DNA of 64,000 nucleotides from assembly GCF_040812015.1 (NCBI RefSeq), contig NZ_JBFNXJ010000013.1, forward strand, positions 62,001 through 126,000, given 5' to 3'. Source of the DNA: Chitinivorax sp. PXF-14. Lineage in GTDB: Bacteria > Pseudomonadota > Gammaproteobacteria > Burkholderiales > SCOH01. The notes under the pieces were generated by a model. It did no database searches. It saw nothing but the letters and a program-made list of their open reading frames with translations, and was not told the DNA's origin. The position numbers were made by a program, and so were the translations under genes. This document shows, piece by piece, positions 26,457 through 36,470 of this stretch; positions within the stretch are counted from its first letter, which is position 1; each line of letters begins with the position of its first letter.

Positions 26457-27713
26457 ATGAATTTCACTCGCCTCACCATCATTGCGGCGGCGCTGGCCAC
26501 CATCGCCGCCTGCGGTAAAAAAGAAGAAGCAGCACCCGCAGCACAAGCACCTGCAGCCGCACCAGCTGCTGCTCCCGCCTCTGCCGGGCCCATGGTCGTC
26601 AAGATCGGCAGCGTGGCACCGCTGACCGGCAACATCGCTCACCTGGGCAAGGACAACGAAAACGGCGTACGCCTCGCGCTTGACGAACTCAATGCGCAAG
26701 GCTTCCAGATCGACGGCAAGCCGGTCAAGTTCGAGCTCGTTGCAGAAGACGACCAGGCTGACCCGAAAACCGCCACGACCGTTGCGCAGCGCATGGTTGA
26801 TGCGCATGTGAACGGCGTGATCGGCCACCTGAACTCCGGCACCACGATCCCGGCTTCGAAGATCTACAGCGATGCAGGCATCCCGCAGATCTCGCCGTCC
26901 GCCACCAACCCGGAATACACCAAGCAAGGCTTCAAGACGACCTTCCGCGTGATCGGCAACGACATTCAGCAAGGTACTGCTCTGGGTGAATACGCAGTGA
27001 AGGGCGCCGGCGCCAAGAAGGTTGCGATCATCGATGACCGCACCGCTTACGGCCAAGGCCTGGCGGATGAGGTCGAGAAGGCCGTCAAGGCTTCCGGCGG
27101 TGAAGTGGTGAAGCGTGAATTCACCAGCAACAACGCAACCGACTTCCAGTCGATCCTTACTTCGATCAAGGGCGCCAAGCCTGATCTGGTGTTCTACGGC
27201 GGCATGGATGCGCAAGCCGGCCCGATGGTCAAGCAGATGCGTCGTCTCGGCGTGAAGTCCAAGTTCATGGTGGGTGACGGCGGCCAGACCGGCGAATTCG
27301 TCAAGATGGCCGGCAACGATGCAGAAGGCGTTATCGGCTCGAGCCCTGGCCTGCCCAAGGAAAAGCTGCCTGGCGGCGCCGAGTTCATGAAGAAGTTCGA
27401 AGCCAAGTATGGCCCGGTCCAGATTTACGCTCCGTACTGCTACGACGCTACCATGCTGATGGCCAAGGCCATGCAGAACGCCAAGTCGGCCGACCCGAAG
27501 GTCTACCTGCCTGAGCTGGCCAAGATCCAGTACAACGGCGTGACTGGCCCGATCTCGTTCGACGAGAAGGGTGACATCAAGCTGGGCTCGATCACCATCT
27601 ACACCGTCAAGGGTGGCAAGTGGGAAACCACCTCCTTCGTCGGCGGCGAGATGAAGCAGGAAGGCGCGGCTCCGGCAGGCGAGGAAAAGAAGCCTGAAGA
27701 AAAGAAGTCCTAA
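26457..27713 (+). CDS. livK: Branched-chain amino-acid ABC transporter, substrate-binding lipoprotein
   Basis: 418 residues, periplasmic binding protein of the LivK/LIVBP type. The signal peptide ends in a lipobox (TIAAC, Cys at about 19), so it is membrane-tethered, followed by an Ala/Pro/Glu linker. Core motifs are KIGSVAPLTGNIAHLGKDNENGVRLALDELNA, HLNSGTTIPAS, QISPSATNPEYT and AIIDDRTAYGQGLADE. A charged tail (EEKKPEEKKS) is an extra compared with E. coli. First gene of livKHMGF with its own strong promoter; a terminator lies between it and livH. Leu/Ile/Val is the family default, not proven. Confidence 0.93.
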   Translation: MNFTRLTIIAAALATIAACGKKEEAAPAAQAPAAAPAAAPASAGPMVVKIGSVAPLTGNIAHLGKDNENGVRLALDELNAQGFQIDGKPVKFELVAEDDQADPKTATTVAQRMVDAHVNGVIGHLNSGTTIPASKIYSDAGIPQISPSATNPEYTKQGFKTTFRVIGNDIQQGTALGEYAVKGAGAKKVAIIDDRTAYGQGLADEVEKAVKASGGEVVKREFTSNNATDFQSILTSIKGAKPDLVFYGGMDAQAGPMVKQMRRLGVKSKFMVGDGGQTGEFVKMAGNDAEGVIGSSPGLPKEKLPGGAEFMKKFEAKYGPVQIYAPYCYDATMLMAKAMQNAKSADPKVYLPELAKIQYNGVTGPISFDEKGDIKLGSITIYTVKGGKWETTSFVGGEMKQEGAAPAGEEKKPEEKKS

Positions 27714-28058
27714 TCGCGGAAAGTGAAGCCCGGCTTGCTCTGGCCGCGTTCGCGCAGAGGCCGGACAATACGGGAAATCACCAAGTAGATTGAGATAGCG
27801 GCATCAGGAATGATGCCGCTATTTTTATATTATCCCGCGTCAAGTAGATGCCCTATCCGTGCAGGACTGAGCGCCGCGAGACAGGGACAAAAAGAGCCAG
27901 CCTTACCCTGCGTTCCTGCGGGAAAAAAACTGGCCGTGCCGCCGACACAGGCATGTGTCTTGCTCCACCCAAATATAGCCGGTACCGGAATCCTGGCGGC
28001 CAGCCCGGAACTCGGTTTACAACTCAATCAGACAGACGACACCAACACAGGGTTCAAC
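27714..28058 (+). other. livK-livH spacer
   Basis: 345 bp containing a hairpin terminator near its start (27795-27826). The remaining 230 bp has no gene I can support: an in-frame upstream extension of livH exists but is not needed. A second promoter for livHMGF could lie here, but no clear -35/-10 pair was found. Confidence 0.5.
27795..27826 (+). terminator. Terminator/attenuator between livK and livH
   Basis: Perfect 12-bp stem ATAGCGGCATCA / TGATGCCGCTAT with a GGAA loop followed by TTTT. Read-through of such an element is the usual way to give far more binding protein than permease. Confidence 0.92.
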
Positions 28059-28988
28059 ATGGACATCTTTCTCCAGCAAATCCTGAACGGCCTGGTAGTC
28101 GGCAGCATCTACGCCCTGATCGCATTGGGCTACACGATGGTGTACGGCATCCTCGGGCTGATCAATTTTGCACACGGCGAAGTAGTGATGATCGGCGCAA
28201 TGGTCACCATTTCGGCAATCGGCTGGCTTACCGGCATGCACCTGGGGCTCCCCGGGCCTGCACTGCTGCTGCTGGCAACCTGCATCTCCATCCCGGCCTG
28301 CATGCTGCTTGCCTACAGCATCGAAAAGATCGCCTACCGTCCGCTGCGCAAGGCACCTCGCCTGGCGCCGCTGATTACCGCGATCGGCCTGTCGATCATC
28401 CTGCAGAACGTGGCCATGATCATCTGGGGCAAGCGCTACGTCGTGTTCCCGTCGGTCTTGAATGTCGAAACGATCGATCTGTTCGGGGCGACCATCACCA
28501 ATCTGCAGATATTCATTGTCATCCTCGCCATTGCGGTGATGGCCGGTCTCTTGCTGATCGTCGAGAAGACCAAGCTGGGACGCGCCATGCGTGCCACCTC
28601 ACAGAACCCTGAAGTGGCCGGGCTGATGGGCGTCAACATCAACTCCATCATCTCCATGACCTTTGTGCTCGGCGCGGCGCTGGGCGCCATCGCCGGCGTG
28701 ATGGTCGCCGCCAACTACGACCAGGCTCACGCCAACATGGGCTTCATGATCGGCCTGAAGGCGTTTACCGCGGCGGTGCTCGGCGGTATCGGCAACCTTG
28801 CCGGCGCCATGGTGGGCGGTATCGTGCTGGGCATCGTCGAGAGCCTTGGTGCAGGCTACATCGGCACGCTGACCCATGACGTCCTCGGCAGTAACTACCA
28901 GGACATCTTCGCCTTCATGGTGCTGATTGCCGTGTTGATCTTCCGTCCGTCCGGGCTGCTCGGTGAGCGCGTGGCGGAACGTGCATAA
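28059..28988 (+). CDS. livH: Branched-chain amino-acid ABC transporter permease LivH
   Basis: About 309 residues from the ATG at 28059 (MDIFLQQILNGLVVGSIYAL), with eight or so hydrophobic segments. Conserved pieces are ALGYTMVYGILGLINFAHGEVVMIGA, YRPLRKAPRLAPLITAIGLSI and the permease loop KAFTAAVLGGIGNLAGAMVGG. Inner-membrane half-channel paired with LivM. livM follows after 18 bp. Confidence 0.95.
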   Translation: MDIFLQQILNGLVVGSIYALIALGYTMVYGILGLINFAHGEVVMIGAMVTISAIGWLTGMHLGLPGPALLLLATCISIPACMLLAYSIEKIAYRPLRKAPRLAPLITAIGLSIILQNVAMIIWGKRYVVFPSVLNVETIDLFGATITNLQIFIVILAIAVMAGLLLIVEKTKLGRAMRATSQNPEVAGLMGVNINSIISMTFVLGAALGAIAGVMVAANYDQAHANMGFMIGLKAFTAAVLGGIGNLAGAMVGGIVLGIVESLGAGYIGTLTHDVLGSNYQDIFAFMVLIAVLIFRPSGLLGERVAERA

Positions 28989-29006
28989 CAAGTTGGGGGA
29001 GTGGTA

Positions 29007-30141
29007 ATGAGCGATTCACCTTATGTGATTGCCAAGATCAAGGAGTCCCGCGTCGCGGCGACTGTCGCCATGATCGTGATCGGTATCGTGCTGGCTGCGT
29101 TGCCTATCGTCATCGGTACGACGTTTGGTAACTCCTGGGTCCGTGCGGTCAATTTTGCACTGCTGTACACCATGCTGGCGCTGGGCCTCAACATCGTGGT
29201 CGGCTATGCCGGCCTGCTCGATCTGGGCTACATCGCCTTCTATGCGGTCGGCGCCTATAGCTACTCGCTGCTGGCCAGCCCACACTTCGGGCTGCACCTG
29301 CCGATATGGCTGTTGATCCCCTGCGGCGCGCTCGTGGCCTGCATTTTCGGCGTTCTGCTCGGTGCGCCGACGCTGAAGCTGCGCGGCGACTACCTGGCCA
29401 TCGTGACGCTGGGCTTCGGCGAAATCATCCGCCTGTTCATGAACAACCTGGACCGCCCGATCAACATCACCAACGGCCCGCAAGGCATCAACAACGTTGA
29501 CCCGATCCAGCTCGCGGGGTTCAGCCTGAGCAAGCCGGTGGACCTGGGCTTCATGACCTTGCAAAGCACCTACCTGTACTACTACCTGTTCCTGCTGATG
29601 GCGCTCGGCATCATCGTGGTATCGATCCGCCTGCAGGATTCACGCATCGGCCGCGCCTGGGTGGCGATTCGCGAAGATGAGATCGCCGCCACGGCGATGG
29701 GCATCAACACGCGCAACGTCAAGCTGTTGGCATTTGCCATGGGTGCGAGCTTTGGCGGTGTATCGGGCGGCCTGTTCGCGGGCTTCCAGGGCTTTGTCAG
29801 TCCCGAGAGCTTCACCTTGATGGAATCGATCATGGTGCTGTCCATGGTGGTGCTCGGCGGCATGGGCCATATCCCCGGCGTGGTGCTCGGTGCGGTGATG
29901 CTGTCGGTGACGCCGGAAGTGCTGCGCGACGTCGCCAATATGCTGAAGAGTTCGGAAGGCCGTCCGCTGGTCGACCCGGAAAACCTGCGCATGCTGCTGT
30001 TCGGTGTTGCCATGGTCGCCATCATGCTGTTCCGCCCGGCTGGCCTGTGGCCGTCCTCGCGCCGTCGCGCCGAGTTGAAGCCCGCCACCCCGACCATCCA
30101 GAAACAGGAAGACTCGAACCTGCAAGACGCGGAGCGTGAAC

Positions 30142-30149
<8 letters not shown>
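29007..30149 (+). CDS. livM: Branched-chain amino-acid ABC transporter permease LivM
   Basis: 380 residues from ATG 29007 with GGGGGAG upstream. Multi-spanning: FALLYTMLALGLNIVVGYAGLLDLGYIAFYAVGAY, LRGDYLAIVTLGFGEIIRLFMNNLD, and IREDEIAATAMGINTRNVKLLAFA identify LivM. The C-terminal tail of about 35 residues is hydrophilic. Overlaps livG by eight bases. Confidence 0.95.
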
Positions 30150-30908
<759 letters not shown>

Positions 30909-30912
<4 letters not shown>

Positions 30913-31619
30913 AATTGCTCGACGTCACCAACCTGTCCGTGGCCTACGGCGGCATCCAGGCTGTCAAGGACATCAATCTGCACATCGAACAGGGCGAGCT
31001 GGTATCGCTGATCGGCGCGAACGGCGCTGGCAAGACCACCACGCTCAAGACCCTGTCCGGCATGCTGAAGCCCGTGGCGGGCCACATCCACTATCACGGC
31101 ATCGACATCAACAGCGTGCCCAACCATACCCTGGTGTCGCGCGGCCTGGCGCTGGTGCCGGAAGGCCGCGGCATCTTCCCGCGCCTGACGGTAACCGAGA
31201 ACCTGCAGATGGGCGCCTATTACCGCAACGACAAGGCTGACATCGAAACCGACATGGAAAAGATGTTCGTGACCTTTCCTCGCCTGAAGGAGCGCTTCAA
31301 GCAGCTGGCCGGCACCCTGTCGGGTGGCGAGCAGCAGATGGTCGCCATGGCGCGTGCGCTGATGAGCCGCCCCAAGCTGCTGTTGCTCGACGAGCCGTCG
31401 ATGGGTCTGGCGCCGATCATCGTGCAGAAAATCTTCGAGGTCGTGCAGCAAGTGTCGGCGCAAGGTGTCACCATCCTGCTGGTCGAGCAGAACGCGAAGC
31501 TCGCGCTGCAGATTTCCGACCGCGGCTATGTCATGGAGTCGGGCCGCATCACGCTGACAGACGAAGCCTCGGCCTTGCTCGACAACGACAAGGTTCGCCA
31601 AGCCTATCTGGGCGAATGA
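30909..31619 (+). CDS. livF: Branched-chain amino-acid ABC transporter ATPase LivF
   Basis: 236 residues. Walker A GANGAGKTTTLKTLSG, signature LSGGEQQMVAMARALM, Walker B LLLLDEPSMGLAP, VEQNAKLALQISDRGYVMESG and the family end VRQAYLGE. Second ATPase of the transporter. Its stop codon overlaps the next gene's ATG (ATGA), so the YdcF-like gene is probably translated from the same message. Confidence 0.96.
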
Positions 31620-32380
31620 TGTACTGGCTGCTGACCAATATCGTTAGCAGCCTGCTTCTCCCGCCGGCCAATCTACTCATCGTGGTGTGGATTGGCTGGC
31701 GCTATCTGCCGGGCTCGCCACGCCTTGGCCGCGCCCTTCTCTTCGGCGCTACGCTGCTGCTGGCGGCGCTCTCCACCCCGCTGGCCGGCAATGCCCTGCT
31801 GAACCTGCTGCAGACCGCGCCGGCGCTCGATATCGATCACCTTCCCCATGCCGATGCGATCGTCGTGCTCAGCGGCGGCACCTATGACAACGCACCGGAA
31901 TACGGTGGCGATACGGTGCGGGCCTTCACGCTCGAACGCGCACGCTACGGCGCGAAGCTCCACCGCATCACCAACCTGCCGGTGCTGGTGTCGGGCGGCC
32001 GCCCGGACAAACCCGGACAGACCGGGGAAGCCCGTCTGCTCAAATCCGTGCTCGAGACCGAGTTTCTCGTCCCGGTGCGCTGGGCGGAAGACCGCTCCAA
32101 CAATACCGCCGACAACGCCCGCTATAGCGCCGCCATTCTCAAGCGCAGCGGTGTGCGCAACATCCTGCTGGTCACCCACGCCTGGCACATGCCGCGCGCC
32201 CAGGCCGCCTTCGAGGCCAACGGCCTGAGCGTCACCCCGGCCCCGACGGTGTTTGTCGGCAGCGGATCGACCTTGTCGGTGTTCGACTTCATCCCGAGCG
32301 CGCCTGGGCTCACCAAGAGTTACTACGCCATGCACGAGGCCATCGGGCTGATCTGGTACCGGCTGCACGGCGACACCTGA
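31616..32380 (+). CDS. YdcF/ElyC-family inner-membrane protein (DUF218)
   Basis: 254 residues with two N-terminal hydrophobic segments (about 3-28 and 38-58), then the conserved DUF218 fold: DAIVVLSGGTYD, EDRSNNTADNARYSAAIL and LLVTHAWHMPRAQAAFEANG. E. coli ElyC acts in envelope biogenesis and peptidoglycan/undecaprenyl-phosphate homeostasis; YdcF relatives bind nucleotide-like ligands. The active role here is not known. Four-base overlap with livF places it at the end of the transporter operon, without an evident functional link. Confidence 0.85.
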   Translation: MMYWLLTNIVSSLLLPPANLLIVVWIGWRYLPGSPRLGRALLFGATLLLAALSTPLAGNALLNLLQTAPALDIDHLPHADAIVVLSGGTYDNAPEYGGDTVRAFTLERARYGAKLHRITNLPVLVSGGRPDKPGQTGEARLLKSVLETEFLVPVRWAEDRSNNTADNARYSAAILKRSGVRNILLVTHAWHMPRAQAAFEANGLSVTPAPTVFVGSGSTLSVFDFIPSAPGLTKSYYAMHEAIGLIWYRLHGDT

Positions 32381-32449
32381 CGGCCATGGCGCTTGTGCGG
32401 CGCCACCGCACTGAAGGACAATCACCGCAACACCAGACAGGACCTTCTC

Positions 32450-33208
32450 ATGGCATTTGGCGCATTGATCATCGGCGACGAAATTCTCTCGGGCAAACGT
32501 GAAGACAAACATCTGCGCCAGGTGATCGCCACTCTCAAGGCACGCGGCCTCGATCTGGCCTGGGCCGATTATCTTGGCGACGAGCCGGAACGCATCACGG
32601 CAACCCTGCGCCGCACCATGCAAGGTGATGATATCGTGTTCAGCTTCGGCGGCATTGGCGCCACGCCTGACGACTACACCCGCCAGTGCGCGGCCATGGC
32701 CAGTGGGCGGGCGCTCGGGCGGCACCCGGAGGCCTCGCGACTGATCGAGGCCCGTTTCGGGGCAGAGGCCTACCCGAACCGCATCCTGATGGCCGAGCTG
32801 CCACGAGACTGCGAATTGATCCCCAATCCGGTGAACCAGATCGCCGGCTTCAGCATCGCACACCATCATTTCCTGCCCGGCTTTCCGAGCATGGCGTGGC
32901 CGATGATGGAATGGGTGCTCGACCAGCGCTACCCTCACCTGTTCCGCACGGACCCACCGATCGAACTGGCGCTGATTGCCATCGGCGCACGCGAGGGCAA
33001 CCTGATCCCACTGATGAACGACTTCGTCACGCGCTACCCGATGCTGCGTTTTTCGAGCCTGCCGAGCTTTGGCGACGACACCCTGCCCGCCCATATCGAA
33101 TTCGGCCTGCGCGGCCCGCGCGCGGAAGTCGAAACGGCCATGGCGGAGTGGGCCGCGCTGATGCAGGAGCAAGGTTTCGAATGCCACCCCAAGCTCCTGT
33201 CCGCCTGA
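32450..33208 (+). CDS. MoaB/Mog-fold molybdopterin-binding-domain protein (CinA N-terminal-like)
   Basis: 252 residues. ALIIGDEILSGKREDKHL and VFSFGGIGATPDDYTRQ are the molybdopterin-binding / CinA N-terminal signatures (normally GDELL.G and GGLGPT.DD). The rest (PNRILMAELPRDCELIPNPVNQIAGFSI) fits stand-alone COG1058-type proteins. Such proteins are often ADP-ribose or NMN-related hydrolases or of unknown function; they are not molybdenum-cofactor enzymes by default. The stop lies 28 bases inside the thioredoxin-like gene. Confidence 0.82.
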   Translation: MAFGALIIGDEILSGKREDKHLRQVIATLKARGLDLAWADYLGDEPERITATLRRTMQGDDIVFSFGGIGATPDDYTRQCAAMASGRALGRHPEASRLIEARFGAEAYPNRILMAELPRDCELIPNPVNQIAGFSIAHHHFLPGFPSMAWPMMEWVLDQRYPHLFRTDPPIELALIAIGAREGNLIPLMNDFVTRYPMLRFSSLPSFGDDTLPAHIEFGLRGPRAEVETAMAEWAALMQEQGFECHPKLLSA

Positions 33209-33543
33209 CATTCGAGCCACTCGGCGACGGCGGGCTGCACCGGCGGCTCGCCGCGGCGGCCGGTGTGTCGCTGGTGATGTTCAGCCGCCATGGCTGCGGT
33301 AGCTGCCGGGTGGCCGAGTCGCAACTGCCCGCCTGGCTGCCCGGCGTGGTCGACAACCTGTTCAAGGTCGATGTCGACATCAATGCCGGCCTGATGCGTG
33401 AATTCGATGTGTTCCACCTGCCCGCGCTGTTCCTGTTCAAGAATGGCCAATTCCATGCGCCGCTGCACTGCCCACTGACGCCCAACGCGCTCGCCACGGC
33501 GATCCACGCGCTGATCACCGCCCCGGCGCAGGAAGCGCCCTGA
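33181..33543 (+). CDS. Thioredoxin-like protein with a CGSC active site
   Basis: 120 residues, cytoplasmic (no signal peptide). The redox motif is Cys39-Gly-Ser-Cys42 in MFSRHGCGSCRVAE. A cis-proline is in VFHLPALFLF, and VDVDINAGLMREFDV matches thioredoxin strand 3. CGSC replaces the standard CGPC, which usually shifts redox potential. The ATG overlaps the end of the preceding gene by 28 bases in another frame, with AAGG upstream, so the two are co-translated. Substrate unknown. Confidence 0.82.
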   Translation: MPPQAPVRLTFEPLGDGGLHRRLAAAAGVSLVMFSRHGCGSCRVAESQLPAWLPGVVDNLFKVDVDINAGLMREFDVFHLPALFLFKNGQFHAPLHCPLTPNALATAIHALITAPAQEAP

Positions 33544-33690
33544 CGGCCCTTCCCGGCGTCGGTCAGCCGCTCTCCGCCAGCCCTCGCCACACCTTGCCAC
33601 GCACCGCCCGGACCGGCGATCGCCACACGATGGAGCCTTTACACGCACCGTACAGGGTTTCCGCGATGGCTCGCCGCTCCAGTTTGTCTA

Positions 33691-33719
33691 TACAATGAAA
33701 GCGCGGCGATAGACCGCGC
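33691..33719 (+). promoter_or_regulatory. Possible sdaA promoter -10 and 5'-end hairpin
   Basis: TACAAT (33691-33696) resembles a -10, but no good -35 stands 16-18 bases upstream. It is followed by a perfect 6-bp stem GCGCGG / CCGCGC (33701-33719, seven-base loop) that would lie at the very start of the transcript. Neither is more than a candidate. Confidence 0.3.
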
Positions 33720-33760
33720 GCCCCGCCTCCAGCAAGGCAGGGATAACGAGGAGACTGTGA

Positions 33761-35119
33761 ATGATCAGCGTATTCGATCTGTTCTCGATCGGTATCGGGC
33801 CATCGAGCTCCCATACCGTCGGGCCGATGAAGGCCGCCCTGACCTTTGTCGAATCCCTGCAGCAGCGCATGCTGCTGGGTTCGGTGCAACGCGTGCGTGC
33901 CGATCTCTACGGCTCGCTGGCCCTTACCGGCCACGGCCACGGCACCGTCAACGCGGTGCTGCTCGGCCTGGAAGGGCAGCACCCCAGGACGATCGACCCG
34001 GCCCACGTCGTGCCGCGTGCCGAAGCCATCCGCACCGAGCACGGCATCATGCTTGGTGGAACCCACCCGGTGCATTTCGAGTTCGATCGCGATCTGTGCA
34101 TACACAAGCATGAGTTCCTGCCCAAGCACGCCAACGGCCTGCGCTTCTCCGCCTACGATGGCGGCGGCAAGCCACTGGCGCTGGAAACCTGGTATTCGAT
34201 CGGCGGCGGCTTCATCGTACGCGATGAAGAATTCGGCATTGAGCAGCCCAGCGTGGCGGTACCCTATCCGTTCAGGACGGCGAAACAGCTGCTCGACCAC
34301 TGCCGCCAGCAAAACAAGACGATTGCCGCCCTGGTCATGGAAAACGAAACAGCCCGTACCGGCGAGCCCGATGTGCGCGCCCATGCGCTCGAGATCGCCG
34401 CCGTCATGCAGCGCTGTGTCGAGTCCGGCTGTGCGCATGAAGGCACCCTGCCCGGTGGCCTCAACGTCAGGCGGCGCGCCCCGGCGCTCCGTCGCAAGCT
34501 GAACGAGCAGGCCGAATCGGGGCTGCACAACACCATGTTGTGGCCCATGCTGTACGCCATGGCGGTAAACGAGGAAAACGCCGCGGGCGGCCGCGTCGTC
34601 ACGGCCCCCACCAATGGGGCGGCCGGCATCGTGCCCGCCGTGCTGCAATACTTCCGCAATTTCGTCGACGCCGACGACGACGGCAAGGTGGTGGACTTCC
34701 TGCTGACGGCCGGCGCAATCGGCCTGCTCTACAAGATGAATGCCTCCATTTCAGGCGCCGAGGTGGGCTGCCAGGGCGAGGTCGGCGTGGCGTGCTCGAT
34801 GGCGGCCGGCGCACTGACGGCAGTACTCGGCGGTACCCTGCTGCAGGTGGAGAATGCCGCGGAAATCGCGATGGAACACCATCTCGGCATGACCTGCGAC
34901 CCGGTGGGCGGGCTGGTGCAGATACCCTGCATCGAACGCAACGGCGTTGCGGCGGAACAGGCGATCAAAATCGCGCAACTGGCGCTGCTCGAAGATGGTG
35001 AGCACAAGGTATCGCTCGACACCGTGATCGCCACCATGCTGGAAACCGGCCGGGACATGCAGCAGCGCTACAAGGAAACCTCGCTGGGCGGCTTGGCCGT
35101 CAACGTCACGGAATGCTGA
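33761..35119 (+). CDS. sdaA: L-serine ammonia-lyase (iron-sulfur type)
   Basis: Deaminates L-serine to pyruvate and ammonia. 452 residues, single-chain form with beta domain first ([21 protein letters not shown]) and alpha domain last ([65 protein letters not shown]). The cysteines of GCQGE, TCDPVGG and IPCIERN are the usual 4Fe-4S ligands. The C-terminal Cys tail (VNVTEC) also matches the family. Strong GAGGAG before the ATG. Next to glycerate kinase, convergent. Confidence 0.96.
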   Translation: MISVFDLFSIGIGPSSSHTVGPMKAALTFVESLQQRMLLGSVQRVRADLYGSLALTGHGHGTVNAVLLGLEGQHPRTIDPAHVVPRAEAIRTEHGIMLGGTHPVHFEFDRDLCIHKHEFLPKHANGLRFSAYDGGGKPLALETWYSIGGGFIVRDEEFGIEQPSVAVPYPFRTAKQLLDHCRQQNKTIAALVMENETARTGEPDVRAHALEIAAVMQRCVESGCAHEGTLPGGLNVRRRAPALRRKLNEQAESGLHNTMLWPMLYAMAVNEENAAGGRVVTAPTNGAAGIVPAVLQYFRNFVDADDDGKVVDFLLTAGAIGLLYKMNASISGAEVGCQGEVGVACSMAAGALTAVLGGTLLQVENAAEIAMEHHLGMTCDPVGGLVQIPCIERNGVAAEQAIKIAQLALLEDGEHKVSLDTVIATMLETGRDMQQRYKETSLGGLAVNVTEC

Positions 35120-35125
35120 GCATCG

Positions 35126-36244
35126 CTACCAGGCCGACCTGATGCGCGCGAGCTGCTCCCCCTGGTTGGCCAGCAGCTCGTGCGCATCGCCAATGGCACG
35201 GTCCAGCGTCATCGGGCCATCGGTGATCGAGAAGCAGCCGCCGAACAAGAGAGCCAGCTCCGCCAGGCTGGCGCGATCAAGCGCCCCCGACAGCAGCGTC
35301 ACCGGCACGCCTGCTGCGCGTGCGCGATGCGAGACTTCATAGGGCACCTTGCCGCGGAGCGTTTGCGCATCCGAACGCCCTTCCCCGGTGATTACCCAGT
35401 CAGCGCCATAGATCGCATCATCGAGCCCGATCAGGTCGGCGATTTCCGCCGCCCCCGCCTCGCAACGGGCGCCCAACAGCTTGAGCGCGTACCCCAAGCC
35501 GCCTGCGGCCCCACTGCCGGCTTCTGCGGATACAGCCGCGCCGGCCCGCGTATCGCCAGCCTGCGCCCAGTGTGCCAAGGCGGCATCGAGGCGGGGCAAC
35601 TCATCCGGCTGCACGCCCTTTTGCGGCCCGAATGTCATCGTCGCGCCGTCCGGCCCGCACAGGGGGTTATCAACATCACTCATGACGACCAGCTCGGCAC
35701 CGGCCAGACGCGCATCGAGCAGCGACCAATCAACGCAGGCAAACGTCGCCAGTGAGTCCAGATCCGCCGCCAACGTCCGCCCGGCTGCGTCTTTCAGCAC
35801 CACGCCCAGCGCGGCCAGCAGGCCGATGCCGCCATCGTTGGTGGCCGTGCCGCCGAGCCCGATCATGATGCGCCGCGCACCTGCGTCGAGCGCGTGCCGA
35901 AGCATCAGCCCCACGCCGGCGGTGCTGCGCTCGGCCACCCGGCTATGGCTGATCATCGGCAGACCGACGATCTGGGCACTCTCGATGACGGCAATATCGC
36001 CCGGCGCAAACAGGATAGGCGCATCGACCGTGCGCCCTTCGGCATCCGACACGGTGCGTAGCTGGCGCCGCGCCGCGAGCGCCACGGCGCAGGCATCGAG
36101 CGTGCCCTCGCCACCGTCCGCCATTGGCTTCAACACCACCATAGCACTGGGCCACACGCGGCTGACCCCCTCCGCAACCGCCTGCGCCACCTGGGCGGCG
36201 GATAGCGAACCTTTGAACGAGTCGGGGGCAATGACTATCTTCAT
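35126..36244 (-). CDS. glxK: Glycerate kinase (GarK/GlxK family)
   Basis: Phosphorylates D-glycerate, normally to 2-phosphoglycerate, feeding lower glycolysis. About 372 residues starting KIVIAPDSFKGSLSA, with GLGGTATNDGGIGLLAALG, DVDNPLCGPDGAT and ITGEGRSDAQTLRGKVPYEV, all diagnostic for the type 1 glycerate kinase family. The start is uncertain: ATG at 36244 gives the family N-terminus, an ATG four codons upstream is also open, and neither has a clear Shine-Dalgarno. It converges on sdaA, with only six bases between stops. Confidence 0.92.
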   Translation of the reverse strand: MKIVIAPDSFKGSLSAAQVAQAVAEGVSRVWPSAMVVLKPMADGGEGTLDACAVALAARRQLRTVSDAEGRTVDAPILFAPGDIAVIESAQIVGLPMISHSRVAERSTAGVGLMLRHALDAGARRIMIGLGGTATNDGGIGLLAALGVVLKDAAGRTLAADLDSLATFACVDWSLLDARLAGAELVVMSDVDNPLCGPDGATMTFGPQKGVQPDELPRLDAALAHWAQAGDTRAGAAVSAEAGSGAAGGLGYALKLLGARCEAGAAEIADLIGLDDAIYGADWVITGEGRSDAQTLRGKVPYEVSHRARAAGVPVTLLSGALDRASLAELALLFGGCFSITDGPMTLDRAIGDAHELLANQGEQLARIRSAW

Positions 36245-36356
36245 GGTCTTATTCATAGCATAAGCAGCGCCCGAGAGCAGCCCGACGCCCAGTCACGCGC
36301 CAGCCAGTGCCGTTTGCGGGCATATCTCCAGCCCTCCCGACGACGCTGCCGGGTGC

Positions 36357-36407
36357 TTGACAAAGGGCATGGACAGGCAGAAACTGGATACACTATTTGT
36401 ATATACA
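36357..36407 (+). promoter_or_regulatory. Candidate control region of the lysine-type operon
   Basis: The AT-rich 214-bp gap between the divergent glycerate kinase and DUF1338 genes holds a consensus -35 TTGACA (36357-36362) and a TACACT (36389-36394), but spaced 26 bases apart, too far for one promoter. Just downstream is a perfect 10-bp palindrome TGTATATACA (36398-36407), a reasonable operator. Which elements are used is unclear. Confidence 0.35.
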
Positions 36408-36470
36408 TTTAGCAAAATAAAAACCGATGTGCGCCAGCATCTGGCAGCACCGGGATCGGCAGGAGACGCC

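Noticed and set aside
27810-28058. N-terminal extension of LivH by 83 codons
   Set aside because: The first codons are inside the terminator stem, the added residues are not membrane-like, and the ATG at 28059 gives the family N-terminus.
31673-33220. 515-codon minus-strand frame across the YdcF-like and MoaB-like genes
   Set aside because: Spans two well-supported plus-strand genes and their gap; translation is low-complexity.
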